A stretch of 64,000 nucleotides of DNA from Sphingobacterium haloxyli (GTDB lineage Bacteria; Bacteroidota; Bacteroidia; Sphingobacteriales; Sphingobacteriaceae), in contig NZ_PVBQ01000003.1 of the NCBI RefSeq assembly GCF_002980525.1, positions 186,001-250,000 on the forward strand, given 5' to 3'. The position numbers were made by a program, and so were the translations under genes. Below are positions 15,945 to 24,882 of the stretch, piece after piece. Under the pieces are notes generated by a model. The model worked only from the letters and a program-made list of their open reading frames with translations. It had not been told where the DNA came from and ran no database searches. Positions within the stretch are counted from its first letter, which is position 1. Each line of letters begins with the position of its first letter.

Positions 15945-16901
15945 ATGAAAAATGTCAATATGTCGTTTCTATTATCAGTTGCACTTTTTTTTAATATGAC
16001 GGGATGTTCGAAGAATGATGGCTCCGCAGCGCTCCCGGTAGATGAAGAATTCAGCGGCATATTGTTATATGATTCAGGAGAACATACCTACAAACTAGAT
16101 CTGAGCTCCAAGGTTCGAAGTATATATTTCGACCGAAACACGTATTCCCTAAACGGTTGGGATGTCAGTTGGGATGCAAGTATCAGGCTTGAGTCGGAAA
16201 TTGTTGCCGGAGAATTCGACGACATTAAGTTTAAACTCATCAATACAGCCGACAACAGTGTAGTTAAAGAGTTTGTTTATGATAGCCCAAACGGCGAAGA
16301 CCGCCAAATCAGCGGTTTGCTATCTCCGGATAAGTCCCTAATCCTAATACAGCCCGATTTTGAGCATGGTATCGTTATTATTGACACTGAAGGTCAAGTA
16401 AAGCATCACTTGCCTAAGGTAAATAACACCAAACTTACACTTGGAGACGAGGTGATATGGTCGTCAAATAATAGCATCCTATTTACGTTTGAAGAGTTTA
16501 TACTTAGAAGTGATCCTCCATATACATCGATAACGACTGTTAAGGAATTAAACTATTCGGACTGGGGCAATATCCATACAAGTGCCGATGGAAGCAAAAT
16601 ATCGCTCCGTATCGATAAGCACATTTACTTAATGAATGCCGACGGAACAGATCTGGTACAGGTGACGGAAAGCGACCGTGAAGAACGAGAAGCAGTTTTT
16701 TCGCCAGATGGGCGCTACCTCTTGGTGGCAGCCGATTATTATCCAAGCACTTTTCATCCCGGAAGATGGGATCTCAATATTATACCTGCGGATGGCAGCA
16801 AGTACAAAGTAGGGAAAAGCCGTGGGAACGGTGTTCTTGAGATTCGTCGAAGCGATTCCAAAAATGTGGAAACAGCATCGAATCAGATGTTATGGCGATA
16901 A
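15945..16901 (+). CDS. Lipoprotein with TolB-like beta-propeller (PD40) repeats
   Basis: The N terminus has a lipoprotein signal with the lipobox NMTGC around residue 21, so the protein is probably anchored to a membrane facing the periplasm or outside. The body contains PD40/WD40-like strands: SADGSKISLRIDKHIYLMNA, then DGTDLVQVTESDREE, and AVFSPDGRYLLVAADYY. Such propellers bind proteins or glycans. The start at 15945 is taken; the ATG at 15960 would shorten the signal by five residues. No specific function can be assigned. Confidence 0.75.
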   Translation: MKNVNMSFLLSVALFFNMTGCSKNDGSAALPVDEEFSGILLYDSGEHTYKLDLSSKVRSIYFDRNTYSLNGWDVSWDASIRLESEIVAGEFDDIKFKLINTADNSVVKEFVYDSPNGEDRQISGLLSPDKSLILIQPDFEHGIVIIDTEGQVKHHLPKVNNTKLTLGDEVIWSSNNSILFTFEEFILRSDPPYTSITTVKELNYSDWGNIHTSADGSKISLRIDKHIYLMNADGTDLVQVTESDREEREAVFSPDGRYLLVAADYYPSTFHPGRWDLNIIPADGSKYKVGKSRGNGVLEIRRSDSKNVETASNQMLWR

Positions 16902-16953
16902 TCCATTCTTTGCATTTTCACGATCTTTATATCCAACGTCCATTATATTGCTG

Positions 16954-16961
16954 TATCTTTG
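16954..16961 (+). promoter_or_regulatory. -7 promoter box TATCTTTG of ABC-F copy 1
   Basis: A perfect TAnnTTTG match 28 bases before the GTG start. The same box occurs in the second copy at 24910-24917. Confidence 0.55.
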
Positions 16962-16989
16962 CGGCTGTTTTTTTAAATAGACTCATATC

Positions 16990-18627
16990 GTGATAGACGT
17001 AAATAATATCTCCGTATCCTTCGGTGGAACAACCCTTTTCAGTGATGTATCGTTTTCCATCAATGAAAATGACAAGATCGCCCTGATGGGAAAGAATGGT
17101 GCAGGAAAATCCACCTTATTAAAGATCATTGCCGGCGTAGGGAAACCCACTACCGGCCATATCAGCGGACCGAAGGAAGCGGTGATCGCTTACCTTCCTC
17201 AGCACCTGTTGACGGAGGATAACATGACGGTTTTTGAGGAGACCTCTAAAGCTTTTGACGAAGTCTACCGGATGCGTGATGAACTTGAAGCGCTCAACGA
17301 ACAACTGAACATCCGTACCGATTATGACTCGGACGAGTACATGAAATTAATCGAGCAGGTTTCCGAGCTGAGCGAAAAGTTCTATTCCATCGAAGAGACC
17401 AACTATGATGCAGAAGTTGAAAAAGTATTAAAAGGCTTGGGTTTCGAACGGCGGGATTTTAGCCGCCAGACAGCTGAGTTTTCAGGTGGATGGCGCATGC
17501 GTATCGAACTCGCCAAAATTCTGTTAAAAAAACCCGATTTAATACTTCTTGATGAGCCTACCAACCACATGGATATAGAAAGTATTGAGTGGCTAGAGGG
17601 TTTTCTGGTCAATTCGGCCAAAGCGGTTATCGTTATCTCCCATGACCGCGCGTTTGTCGATAATATCACCAACCGTACAATCGAGGTAACGATGGGGCGT
17701 ATATACGACTATAAAGCAAAATACTCGCACTACCTGCAGTTGCGTCAAGAACGACGCCAGCACCAATTGAAGGCTTACGAAGAACAACAACGTTTTATTG
17801 CCGATACGCAAGAATTTATAGACCGTTTTAAAGGTACTTATTCCAAAACATTGCAGGTGCAATCCCGCGTTAAGATGTTGGAAAAGCTGGACATCATCGA
17901 AGTAGACGAGGTAGATACCTCTGCTCTACGTCTAAAATTCCCGCCATCTCCGCGTTCGGGACAATATCCTGTTATCGTTGAAGAACTTACCAAAGCCTAT
18001 GGAGAGCACGTCGTGTTCGAAAAAGCCTCGATGGTTATCGAACGAGGCGAGAAAGTAGCTTTCGTCGGTAGAAATGGAGAAGGGAAATCAACCATGATTA
18101 AAGCGATCATGGGTGAGATTGATTACGAAGGATCTCTCAAAGTGGGGCATAATGCCCAAATTGGATATTTTGCCCAAAATCAGGCCTCATTGCTGGACGA
18201 AGAACTTACTGTGTTCGAAACCATCGACCAAATTGCCGTAGGCGACGTACGTGTCAAAATCAAAGATCTCTTGGGGGCATTCATGTTTAGCGGCGACGAT
18301 ACGACCAAAAAGGTGAAAGTACTCTCCGGAGGAGAAAAAACACGTCTGGCCATGATCAAGCTATTGTTAGAGCCCGTGAATGTACTCATCCTCGATGAAC
18401 CTACCAACCACCTGGATATGAAAACCAAAGATATTATTAAAGATGCCCTACAAGAATTTGATGGTACGCTGATTTTGGTGTCGCACGATAGAGACTTCCT
18501 CGATGGATTGGCAACGAAAGTCTTTGAGTTTGGCAACAAGCGTGTGAGAGAACACTTCACAGATATCAAGGGCTTCTTGGAATATAAGAAAATGAACAAC
18601 CTTAATGATATAGAAAGGGTGGGATAG
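16990..18627 (+). CDS. ABC-F family ATPase, copy 1
   Basis: Two ABC ATPase domains occur in one chain without membrane segments: Walker A GKNGAGKST and GRNGEGKST, signature AEFSGGWRMR and VLSGGEKTR, Walker B LILLDEPTNHMD and VLILDEPTNHLD. The inter-domain linker (about residues 235-310, QLRQERRQHQLKAYEEQQ) is the ABC-F P-site tRNA interaction motif. At 545 residues and with these linkers it resembles the housekeeping YbiT/Uup-like ABC-F factors that act on stalled ribosomes. The start is GTG. It differs from the second copy (24945-26582) at two residues: Glu versus Gln in LLDEELTVFE and Asn versus Ser in KKMNNLND. Confidence 0.93.
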   Translation: MIDVNNISVSFGGTTLFSDVSFSINENDKIALMGKNGAGKSTLLKIIAGVGKPTTGHISGPKEAVIAYLPQHLLTEDNMTVFEETSKAFDEVYRMRDELEALNEQLNIRTDYDSDEYMKLIEQVSELSEKFYSIEETNYDAEVEKVLKGLGFERRDFSRQTAEFSGGWRMRIELAKILLKKPDLILLDEPTNHMDIESIEWLEGFLVNSAKAVIVISHDRAFVDNITNRTIEVTMGRIYDYKAKYSHYLQLRQERRQHQLKAYEEQQRFIADTQEFIDRFKGTYSKTLQVQSRVKMLEKLDIIEVDEVDTSALRLKFPPSPRSGQYPVIVEELTKAYGEHVVFEKASMVIERGEKVAFVGRNGEGKSTMIKAIMGEIDYEGSLKVGHNAQIGYFAQNQASLLDEELTVFETIDQIAVGDVRVKIKDLLGAFMFSGDDTTKKVKVLSGGEKTRLAMIKLLLEPVNVLILDEPTNHLDMKTKDIIKDALQEFDGTLILVSHDRDFLDGLATKVFEFGNKRVREHFTDIKGFLEYKKMNNLNDIERVG

Positions 18628-18751
18628 CAAGCTGGCGCAAGTCAAAGAGCTCGACGACCATTTTCAACGACCCCTTATGGGTGTTGGCGATCTAAAAGAT
18701 AAATTCATTCATTATTACAAGGTATAAAAATATACTATATCAATTATAATT

Positions 18752-18767
18752 AGTATGTTTGTATACT
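18752..18767 (+). promoter_or_regulatory. Inverted repeat over the -7 box of the carotenoid operon
   Basis: AGTAT-GTTTGT-ATACT is a perfect inverted repeat that contains the -7 box TATGTTTG (18754-18761). A repressor bound here would block the operon promoter; the MarR-type protein encoded first in the operon is the obvious candidate. The box also rules out the ATG at 18755 as the translation start. Confidence 0.5.
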
Positions 18768-18781
18768 TAGTTGATTGTGTT

Positions 18782-19444
18782 ATGAATTATACTTTGATTA
18801 AAGATATAGTCGATTTGGTTGCGGAATTTGAAGATCAAAATACCGGTTTGAATAAGTCGGCAGTTACTATCGATGATTTCAAAAAGTGGATTATTATAAA
18901 TTATGATGCCCAGAACTTAACTACCGAGCCCAATTGGGAAGGGAAAGAGAGCGGTCGAAGCCCAGAAAGTGTTATAAATACGCTAATCGTGCATATGAAC
19001 CGCTACGCTAAAAGCTATTCAAGATCGGCAATTTTCGGCTCCGATTTTTCTTCGCAGGAAGATTTTATTTATCTCATCAATCTAAAAGCCTTTGGCGAGA
19101 TGACAAAAATGGATCTGATAAAAAGGAACGTCCACGAAAAACCTGTCGGAATACAGATTATCAATCGCTTAATTTCAAAAGGATGGGTAAACCAAGCAGC
19201 TTCGGAGATAGATAAAAGAAGTAAGGTTTTGAAAATTACTGACAAAGGTATTCAGGTTTTGGACAAGCAAATGGATAAAATCAGAAAAGCAACTAAAATT
19301 GTCACAGGAGATTTAACCAAAAATGAGAAAATGGAGCTAATCCGCTTGCTCAATAAGCTCAATGACTTTCATAAGCCGATTTACGACAAACACATAGAAC
19401 CCGAGTATTTGTTGGAAAAAGCCTTAAAGAATACAAAATTATGA
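18782..19444 (+). CDS. MarR family transcriptional regulator of the carotenoid operon
   Basis: A MarR-type winged helix lies in the centre (LINLKAFGEMTKMDLIKRNV, VGIQIINRLISKGWVNQAAS, then KRSKVLKITDKGIQVLDKQM) with an N-terminal extension of about 60 residues, so the protein is longer (220 residues) than ordinary MarR. The start at 18782 (MNYTLIKDIVDL) is chosen because the upstream ATG at 18755 is inside the promoter. Its stop overlaps the crtI start (ATGA). This coupling and the palindrome over the promoter suggest autoregulation of pigment and photolyase genes. The ligand is unknown. Confidence 0.83.
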   Translation: MNYTLIKDIVDLVAEFEDQNTGLNKSAVTIDDFKKWIIINYDAQNLTTEPNWEGKESGRSPESVINTLIVHMNRYAKSYSRSAIFGSDFSSQEDFIYLINLKAFGEMTKMDLIKRNVHEKPVGIQIINRLISKGWVNQAASEIDKRSKVLKITDKGIQVLDKQMDKIRKATKIVTGDLTKNEKMELIRLLNKLNDFHKPIYDKHIEPEYLLEKALKNTKL

Positions 19445-20913
19445 AAAAGAAAATAGCTGTTATCGGTTCGGGGTTTTCGGGTCTATCGGCTGCTGCTTAT
19501 CTGGCAAAAGCAGGAAATGAAGTACACGTTTTCGAAAAACACGACCAGCCAGGCGGCCGAGCAAGGCAATTTACTACCGAACAAGGTTACGTGTTTGATA
19601 TGGGGCCCAGTTGGTATTGGATGCCTGATATTATAGAGCGTTTCTTTGCCGATTTCGGTTGTAACGCGGCTGATTTCTTTGAGTTGGTCTCTTTAAATCC
19701 ACAGTTTGAGATGATTTTTTCTGATGAGAAAATTGATGTGCCTGAAAATTTAGCAGAATTAAAAACCGTCTTTGAAAAAATCGAAAACGGTGCAGCATTG
19801 CAACTGGAAAAATTTATGCAATCGGCAAAATTCAAATATGAAATCGGAATGAAAGATTTTGTGAATAAACCTTGCCATAACTGGGTGGAATTTATTTCTC
19901 CCAAAATAGCGAAAAGCGCCTTAAAGTTGGATCTGCTGACCAGCTTCAGTACTTATGTTGCCCGATATTTTAAAAGTCAAAAGTTAAGAACGCTGATGGA
20001 ATTTCCCGTGATTTTCTTGGGCGCCTCTCCCAAAAATATTCCGGCAATGTACAGCCTGATGAACTACGGAGGGTATGCTTTGGGCACGCATTATCCTTTG
20101 GGTGGCTTTTATCAACTGGTGCTGGCCATGAAAAGTGTAGCCGAAAAGCAAGGTGCAAATTTTCATTTTAATAAAACCGTCGAACGCATTATTACACAAC
20201 ACGGCGTGGTGAAATGCTTAATTATCAATGGCGAAAACTATGAATTTGACGCCGTTATTGCTTCTTCGGATTATCACCATACCGAAACACTTTTAGATGC
20301 AGCGTATAGAAATTATAGTGAGGCCTATTGGAAGAAAAAAACATTTGCACCATCGAGCCTCATTTTCTATTTGGGTATCAATGAAGTCATTCCCAATCTG
20401 AAACACCATACGCTTTTCTTTGAGAATGAATTGGATGGACATATTGACTGTATCTATAAAGAAAAGAAGTGGCCGGAAAAACCTTTGTTTTACGCTTGTT
20501 GTTCTTCAAAAACTGACGGTAGCGTTGCTCCCGAAGGAAAAGAAAATTTGTTTTTGCTGATGCCTTTGGCTATCGGAATAAACGATGAGGAATGTATCAG
20601 AGAAAAGTACTTAACAGAAATGCTTTCAAGAATCGAAAAGTACACAGGCATAAGCGATTTACAGTCTAAAATTGAGTACAAAAGAAGTTATTGCATCAGC
20701 GATTTTATGACTGATTACAATGCGTATGGCGGAAATGCTTACGGACTGGCAAACACGCTTGATCAAACTGCCGTTTTGAAACCTAAAATCAGCAATAAAA
20801 AATTGAAAAACTTATTCTACACAGGTCAGCTTACGGTTCCGGGACCTGGCGTTCCGCCGTCAATCATATCGGGAAAAATTGTAGCCAACGAAGTAAACAA
20901 AATAAAAAACTGA
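19441..20913 (+). CDS. crtI: Phytoene desaturase
   Basis: The N-terminal FAD-binding motif is VIGSGFSGLSAAAYLAKAG followed by VFEKHDQPGGRAR, and the C-terminal signature is FYTGQLTVPGPGVPPSIISG, both typical of CrtI-type amine-oxidase-fold desaturases. At 490 residues it is full length. It converts phytoene to lycopene at the membrane in four FAD-dependent steps. The start overlaps the stop of the MarR gene by ATGA and the phytoene synthase gene follows 5 bases later, showing one operon. Confidence 0.95.
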   Translation: MKKKIAVIGSGFSGLSAAAYLAKAGNEVHVFEKHDQPGGRARQFTTEQGYVFDMGPSWYWMPDIIERFFADFGCNAADFFELVSLNPQFEMIFSDEKIDVPENLAELKTVFEKIENGAALQLEKFMQSAKFKYEIGMKDFVNKPCHNWVEFISPKIAKSALKLDLLTSFSTYVARYFKSQKLRTLMEFPVIFLGASPKNIPAMYSLMNYGGYALGTHYPLGGFYQLVLAMKSVAEKQGANFHFNKTVERIITQHGVVKCLIINGENYEFDAVIASSDYHHTETLLDAAYRNYSEAYWKKKTFAPSSLIFYLGINEVIPNLKHHTLFFENELDGHIDCIYKEKKWPEKPLFYACCSSKTDGSVAPEGKENLFLLMPLAIGINDEECIREKYLTEMLSRIEKYTGISDLQSKIEYKRSYCISDFMTDYNAYGGNAYGLANTLDQTAVLKPKISNKKLKNLFYTGQLTVPGPGVPPSIISGKIVANEVNKIKN

Positions 20914-20918
20914 GTAAT

Positions 20919-21755
20919 ATGAAACAGCTATTTGACGAACTTTCTTACTCGGTAAGTAAGATGACCACCCAAAAATACAGCACAAGTTTTTCTTTGGGTA
21001 TTTTGGCGCTAAATCCCGCTATTCGTACGGCTATCTATGCAATTTACGGTTATGTGCGGCTGGCAGACGAAATCGTGGACAGCTTTCACGATTATGATAA
21101 AAGCAAACTGCTGAATCGTTTGAAAATTGAAACTGAAAACGCTTTATCAGAAAAAATTTCACTGAATCCTATTTTACAGTCCTTTCAGGGAACGGTGCAT
21201 AAGTACGCTATTCCCAAAAGCCTGATTGACCAGTTTTTGCACAGTATGGAAATGGATTTACAGCCGATAGATTACAATTGTGAATTGTACAAAGAGTATA
21301 TTTTCGGTTCGGCAGAAGTGGTTGGCTTAATGTGTTTGCAGGTTTTTACCAATGGAAATAAAGAGAAATACGAAGAGCTGAAACCTTATGCCATGAAGCT
21401 GGGTTCGGCTTTTCAGAAAATCAATTTTTTGAGAGATTTGAAAGATGATTATCAGATTTTGGGCCGCACTTATTTTCCGAATATTGATATGGACGTATTT
21501 GACAATGCCGTGAAATGCGAAATTGAAACAGAAATTGAAGAAGAATTTAAAGAAGCTCTAGTCGGTATTAAAAGGCTCCCAAGTTCTTCCACCTTTGGGG
21601 TGTATCTGGCTTATAAATATTATTGGGCTTTATTTCAAAAAATAAAACGAAAATCATCAATGGAGATACTGAATAGTAGGGTACGTATTCCCAATTCCGA
21701 AAAAGCATATGTAGCGTTCAAAAGTTATGTAAGGTATAAAACGGCTTTTTTGTAA
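20919..21755 (+). CDS. crtB: Phytoene synthase
   Basis: The protein belongs to the squalene/phytoene synthase family: first Asp-rich motif LADEIVDSFHDYD, second motif FQKINFLRDLKDDY, and the substrate-pocket helix YIFGSAEVVGLMCLQVF. At 278 residues it has the usual size for Bacteroidota CrtB. It condenses two geranylgeranyl diphosphate molecules to phytoene with Mg2+. It is the third gene of the operon. Confidence 0.94.
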   Translation: MKQLFDELSYSVSKMTTQKYSTSFSLGILALNPAIRTAIYAIYGYVRLADEIVDSFHDYDKSKLLNRLKIETENALSEKISLNPILQSFQGTVHKYAIPKSLIDQFLHSMEMDLQPIDYNCELYKEYIFGSAEVVGLMCLQVFTNGNKEKYEELKPYAMKLGSAFQKINFLRDLKDDYQILGRTYFPNIDMDVFDNAVKCEIETEIEEEFKEALVGIKRLPSSSTFGVYLAYKYYWALFQKIKRKSSMEILNSRVRIPNSEKAYVAFKSYVRYKTAFL

Positions 21756-21788
21756 GGCTTTATAACAACAATTTTAAATAATTTCGGC

Positions 21789-22247
21789 ATGAATGTATTA
21801 ATCACATTGCTCACATTTATAACGATGGAAGGAGCAACTTGGATTATCCACAAATATGTGATGCATGGCTTTCTGTGGTTTCTGCACAAAGACCACCACG
21901 ATCATAGTAATGAGGGCATTTTTGAAAAGAATGATTATTTCTTTGTGATATTTGCCTTACCAACGATTGCCTTGATGTATTTTGGCTCGTTAAAAGAGTT
22001 TAATTATTTATTCTATATCGGCTTGGGCATTATGCTGTACGGAATGGCCTATTTTTTTGTACACGATATCTTTATTCATCAACGACTTAGATATTTCACA
22101 AACAGCAGAAACCCTTATTTCTTGGCGCTTCGGAGGGCCCATAAGCAACATCATAAGCATATAGGAAAAGAAGATGGCGAATGTTTCGGATTTCTGTACG
22201 TGCCTTTCAAATATTTCAGGATGTTTTTTAAAACCGCTAAAAGATGA
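21789..22247 (+). CDS. crtZ: Beta-carotene hydroxylase
   Basis: The 152-residue membrane di-iron hydroxylase shows the histidine boxes HKYVMHG, HKDHHDHSN, HDIFIHQR and RRAHKQHHKH with about four hydrophobic segments. This is the fatty acid hydroxylase superfamily, CrtZ type, adding 3-hydroxyl groups to the beta rings of beta-carotene to give zeaxanthin. The stop overlaps the start of the cyclase gene (ATGA). Confidence 0.93.
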   Translation: MNVLITLLTFITMEGATWIIHKYVMHGFLWFLHKDHHDHSNEGIFEKNDYFFVIFALPTIALMYFGSLKEFNYLFYIGLGIMLYGMAYFFVHDIFIHQRLRYFTNSRNPYFLALRRAHKQHHKHIGKEDGECFGFLYVPFKYFRMFFKTAKR

Positions 22248-22966
22248 AAGCATATACGTACGCATTGATATTATTGTTCACAGTCATCATTTGCCTCATC
22301 GCATCTTTTGACAAGCGGATACGGTTTAACCGCTATTTCGGAACATTTCTGAAATCGGCAATTTTGGTGGCCATTCCGTTCATCGCTTGGGATATCTGGT
22401 TTACAGCAAGGGGAGTTTGGTGGTTTAATACCGATTATACGCTCGGAATAGTCATCGCCGGATTACCGCTAGAAGAATGGCTGTTTTTCATCTGTATTCC
22501 CTTTTCCTGCGTGTTTACTTATTTCTGTTTTGATAAATTTTTCAAGTTGGATTGGCTTTCGGGAATGAATAACTTGATAGTATTTGTGAGCGTAATTGTG
22601 TGTTCGGTGATGGCTCTACTGCATCACGATAAAATTTATACACTGGTAACAGCTATAGCCACGATAGTCACCTTGATTTATCTGCATTTTATTGTCCGTG
22701 CACACTGGATTGGCAAGGCATCACTCGTTTTTACGGTGTTGATGCTAGGTTTCTTTCCTGTAAATGGCGTCTTGACAGGAACAGGATTGGAAACGCCTAT
22801 CGTGAATTACAATCCGGATTGTTTTCTTGGGATACGAATGCTCACGATACCCGTAGAAGATGCCGTATACGGCTATACACAATTTCTTTTAGTGCTGTAT
22901 TTTTTTAAACGATTTAGCCATTCTTTCGATGAAAATAAAAAATACAAAGGCAGCTATGAACTTTGA
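22244..22966 (+). CDS. crtYcd: Lycopene beta-cyclase, fused CrtYc-CrtYd type
   Basis: The 240-residue integral membrane protein has about seven hydrophobic segments arranged as two halves, each with the lycopene cyclase motif: PLEEWLFFICIPFSC in the first and PVEDAVYGYTQFLLV in the second. This is the fused heterodimeric-type cyclase found in Bacteroidota, unrelated to FAD-dependent CrtY. It closes both ends of lycopene to give beta-carotene. It overlaps crtZ by four bases. Confidence 0.9.
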   Translation: MKAYTYALILLFTVIICLIASFDKRIRFNRYFGTFLKSAILVAIPFIAWDIWFTARGVWWFNTDYTLGIVIAGLPLEEWLFFICIPFSCVFTYFCFDKFFKLDWLSGMNNLIVFVSVIVCSVMALLHHDKIYTLVTAIATIVTLIYLHFIVRAHWIGKASLVFTVLMLGFFPVNGVLTGTGLETPIVNYNPDCFLGIRMLTIPVEDAVYGYTQFLLVLYFFKRFSHSFDENKKYKGSYEL

Positions 22967-23000
22967 TGTGGACAAATATTGAAAGGATAATCCAGTTTGA

Positions 23001-24305
23001 ATGAAAAGTAAAGTTTCCGTTTTTTGGTTTCGCAGAGATTTGCGCTTAGAAGACAATGCCGGTTTATCACAGGCGTTAGCTTCGGAATATCCTGTTTTGC
23101 CAATTTTTATTTTCGATACGAGTATTTTGAAAAACGTTGAGGATAAGAAAGATCGAAGAGTGGATTACATTCATCAGGCACTCACAAAAATAAATACAGA
23201 ACTAAGATCGTCAAATACAAGGCTGAATACATTCTACGGAAATCCGGCAGAAATTTTCAACATGCTTTCTGAAAAATATGCTGTTCAATCCATTTTTTGT
23301 AATCGGGATTACGAACCCCAAGCCATTAAAAGAGATACTGAAATTTATCATTTTTTCAAAGAACAGAGCATTCCTTTTAGCGCATTCAAAGACCAAGCAA
23401 TTTTTGATAAAAGCGACTTGCTGAAAAATGATGGAACGCCTTATACGGTTTATACGCCATATGCCAAAAAATGGAAAGAACGATTAACAGAAGACCATTG
23501 TAAGCCATATCAGATGGATTTTACAAATTTCCTAAAGCAAGATTTTAAAGAGATTCACTCTTTAAAAGAAATTGGATTTGAAAAAACGAATGTGACTTTT
23601 GAAACGCCCAAACTGGACGCTTCGATAATTGATGAATACGGAAAATATCGTGATTATCCCGCATTGCAACGAACTACCCAGCTAGGTATTGCTTTGCGTT
23701 TTGGTACAATTAGCATTCGGAAATGTGTTGCTTTTGCTTTGGAGCATAATCAAATTTGGTTGAGCGAGCTAATATGGCGTGAGTTTTTTATGCAGATATT
23801 GTATCATTTCCCCAAAGTGGTCAATCAAGCCTTCAAAACTAAATATGACGCAATCCAGTGGCGAAATGATGAGCAGGAATTTGAACAATGGTGTGCGGGA
23901 AAAACGGGCTATCCGATCGTCGATGCAGGAATGCGGCAACTGAACGAGACAGGCTATATGCACAATCGTGTTCGGATGATTACAGCGAGCTTTTTGTGCA
24001 AACATTTATTGATAGACTGGCGATGGGGGGAGGCTTATTTTGCTCAAAAACTCAATGATTACGATTTGTCAGCCAATAATGGGAACTGGCAATGGGCGGC
24101 AGGTTCGGGCTGTGACGCCGCCCCGTATTTCCGGGTTTTTAATCCGACTACACAGACCGAAAAATTCGATAAAGATTTAGCATACATCAAGAAATGGGTT
24201 CCTGAATTTGGTGCCGAAAATTATCCCAAACCTATGGTTGAACATAGCGTCGCGCGGGAAAGAGCTTTGAAAGTATATAAAGATGCTGTAAAAGAAAATA
24301 CGTAA
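23001..24305 (+). CDS. phrB: Deoxyribodipyrimidine photolyase
   Basis: The N-terminal antenna domain starts VFWFRRDLRLEDNAGLSQAL. The FAD-binding part has LSELIWREFFMQILY, GKTGYPIVDAGMRQL, NETGYMHNRVRMITASFL, DWRWGEAYFAQKL and NNGNWQWAAGSGCDAAPYFR, which are class I CPD photolyase signatures. The 434 residues are full length. It repairs UV-induced cyclobutane dimers with blue light. Its place in the pigment operon links light protection with carotenoid synthesis. Confidence 0.94.
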   Translation: MKSKVSVFWFRRDLRLEDNAGLSQALASEYPVLPIFIFDTSILKNVEDKKDRRVDYIHQALTKINTELRSSNTRLNTFYGNPAEIFNMLSEKYAVQSIFCNRDYEPQAIKRDTEIYHFFKEQSIPFSAFKDQAIFDKSDLLKNDGTPYTVYTPYAKKWKERLTEDHCKPYQMDFTNFLKQDFKEIHSLKEIGFEKTNVTFETPKLDASIIDEYGKYRDYPALQRTTQLGIALRFGTISIRKCVAFALEHNQIWLSELIWREFFMQILYHFPKVVNQAFKTKYDAIQWRNDEQEFEQWCAGKTGYPIVDAGMRQLNETGYMHNRVRMITASFLCKHLLIDWRWGEAYFAQKLNDYDLSANNGNWQWAAGSGCDAAPYFRVFNPTTQTEKFDKDLAYIKKWVPEFGAENYPKPMVEHSVARERALKVYKDAVKENT

Positions 24306-24307
24306 AT

Positions 24308-24826
24308 ATGGAAAGAAATAAAGTCGTCCTCGTAGATATAGAAGATAATGCCATCGGCGAGATGGAAAAGCTGCTTGCTCATCAGCAAGGGGAGCTCCAC
24401 AGGGCATTTTCGGTGTTTATTTTTAATGACGAGGGAGCGTTGCTTTTGCAAAAAAGAGCGGCCCATAAGTATCACGGTGGTGGTTTGTGGACCAATACCT
24501 GTTGTTCCCATCCACAATGGAGTGAGGATATAACGATGAGTGCCATGGAGCGGTTGGATTATGAAATGGGCATAAAGTGTGACTTGAAACTGGTTTATTC
24601 TTTTATATACAATGAGCCTGTTGAAAACAATTTAATCGAGCACGAGCTGGACTATGTTTTTATAGGGCAAACGAACCAAAATCCGGTTTTAAATAAAAAT
24701 GAAGCTTCGGATTATAAATGGATGAAAACCACTGAAATTCTATCGGATATAAATGAGAATCCATCGCATTATACCGTGTGGTTCAGGCAGGCTTTTCCGG
24801 AATTACTTTCAAAAATAGAACCGTGA
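24308..24826 (+). CDS. idi: Isopentenyl-diphosphate delta-isomerase, type I
   Basis: This is a Nudix-fold type I IPP isomerase: HRAFSVFIFNDEGALLLQKR, the catalytic Cys in WTNTCCSHP, and the metal-binding and catalytic Glu region VENNLIEHELDYVFIG. At 172 residues it is complete. It interconverts IPP and DMAPP and so supplies the carotenoid pathway. It begins 2 bases after the photolyase stop and is the last gene of the operon. Confidence 0.93.
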   Translation: MERNKVVLVDIEDNAIGEMEKLLAHQQGELHRAFSVFIFNDEGALLLQKRAAHKYHGGGLWTNTCCSHPQWSEDITMSAMERLDYEMGIKCDLKLVYSFIYNEPVENNLIEHELDYVFIGQTNQNPVLNKNEASDYKWMKTTEILSDINENPSHYTVWFRQAFPELLSKIEP

Positions 24827-24882
24827 AAAAGATACTTATAGCTGGGATCAACGAACGTGCGTATGCGAAATTTTGGAGTTTT

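Larger units (their letters stand above)
16926..18632 (+). repeat. Direct repeat copy 1: ABC-F gene with its promoter
   Basis: About 1.7 kb, including 60 bases upstream and a few after the stop, recurs at 24883-26587 in the same orientation. By eye I count about 45 base differences in the 1638-base coding part, only two of which change an amino acid. The stretch from about 17060 to 17635 has only two differences, while both ends are more diverged. The two copies bracket the carotenoid operon. Confidence 0.9.

Noticed and set aside
16990-18627. ABC-F genes as antibiotic resistance proteins (Msr/Vga/Lsa type)
   Set aside because: The linker length and overall layout fit the housekeeping YbiT/Uup-like ABC-F proteins better. 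A resistance role cannot be supported from the sequence.
18755-18781. ATG at 18755 as the start of the MarR gene
   Set aside because: It lies inside the -7 box TATGTTTG and the inverted repeat; the ATG at 18782 is downstream of the expected transcription start.
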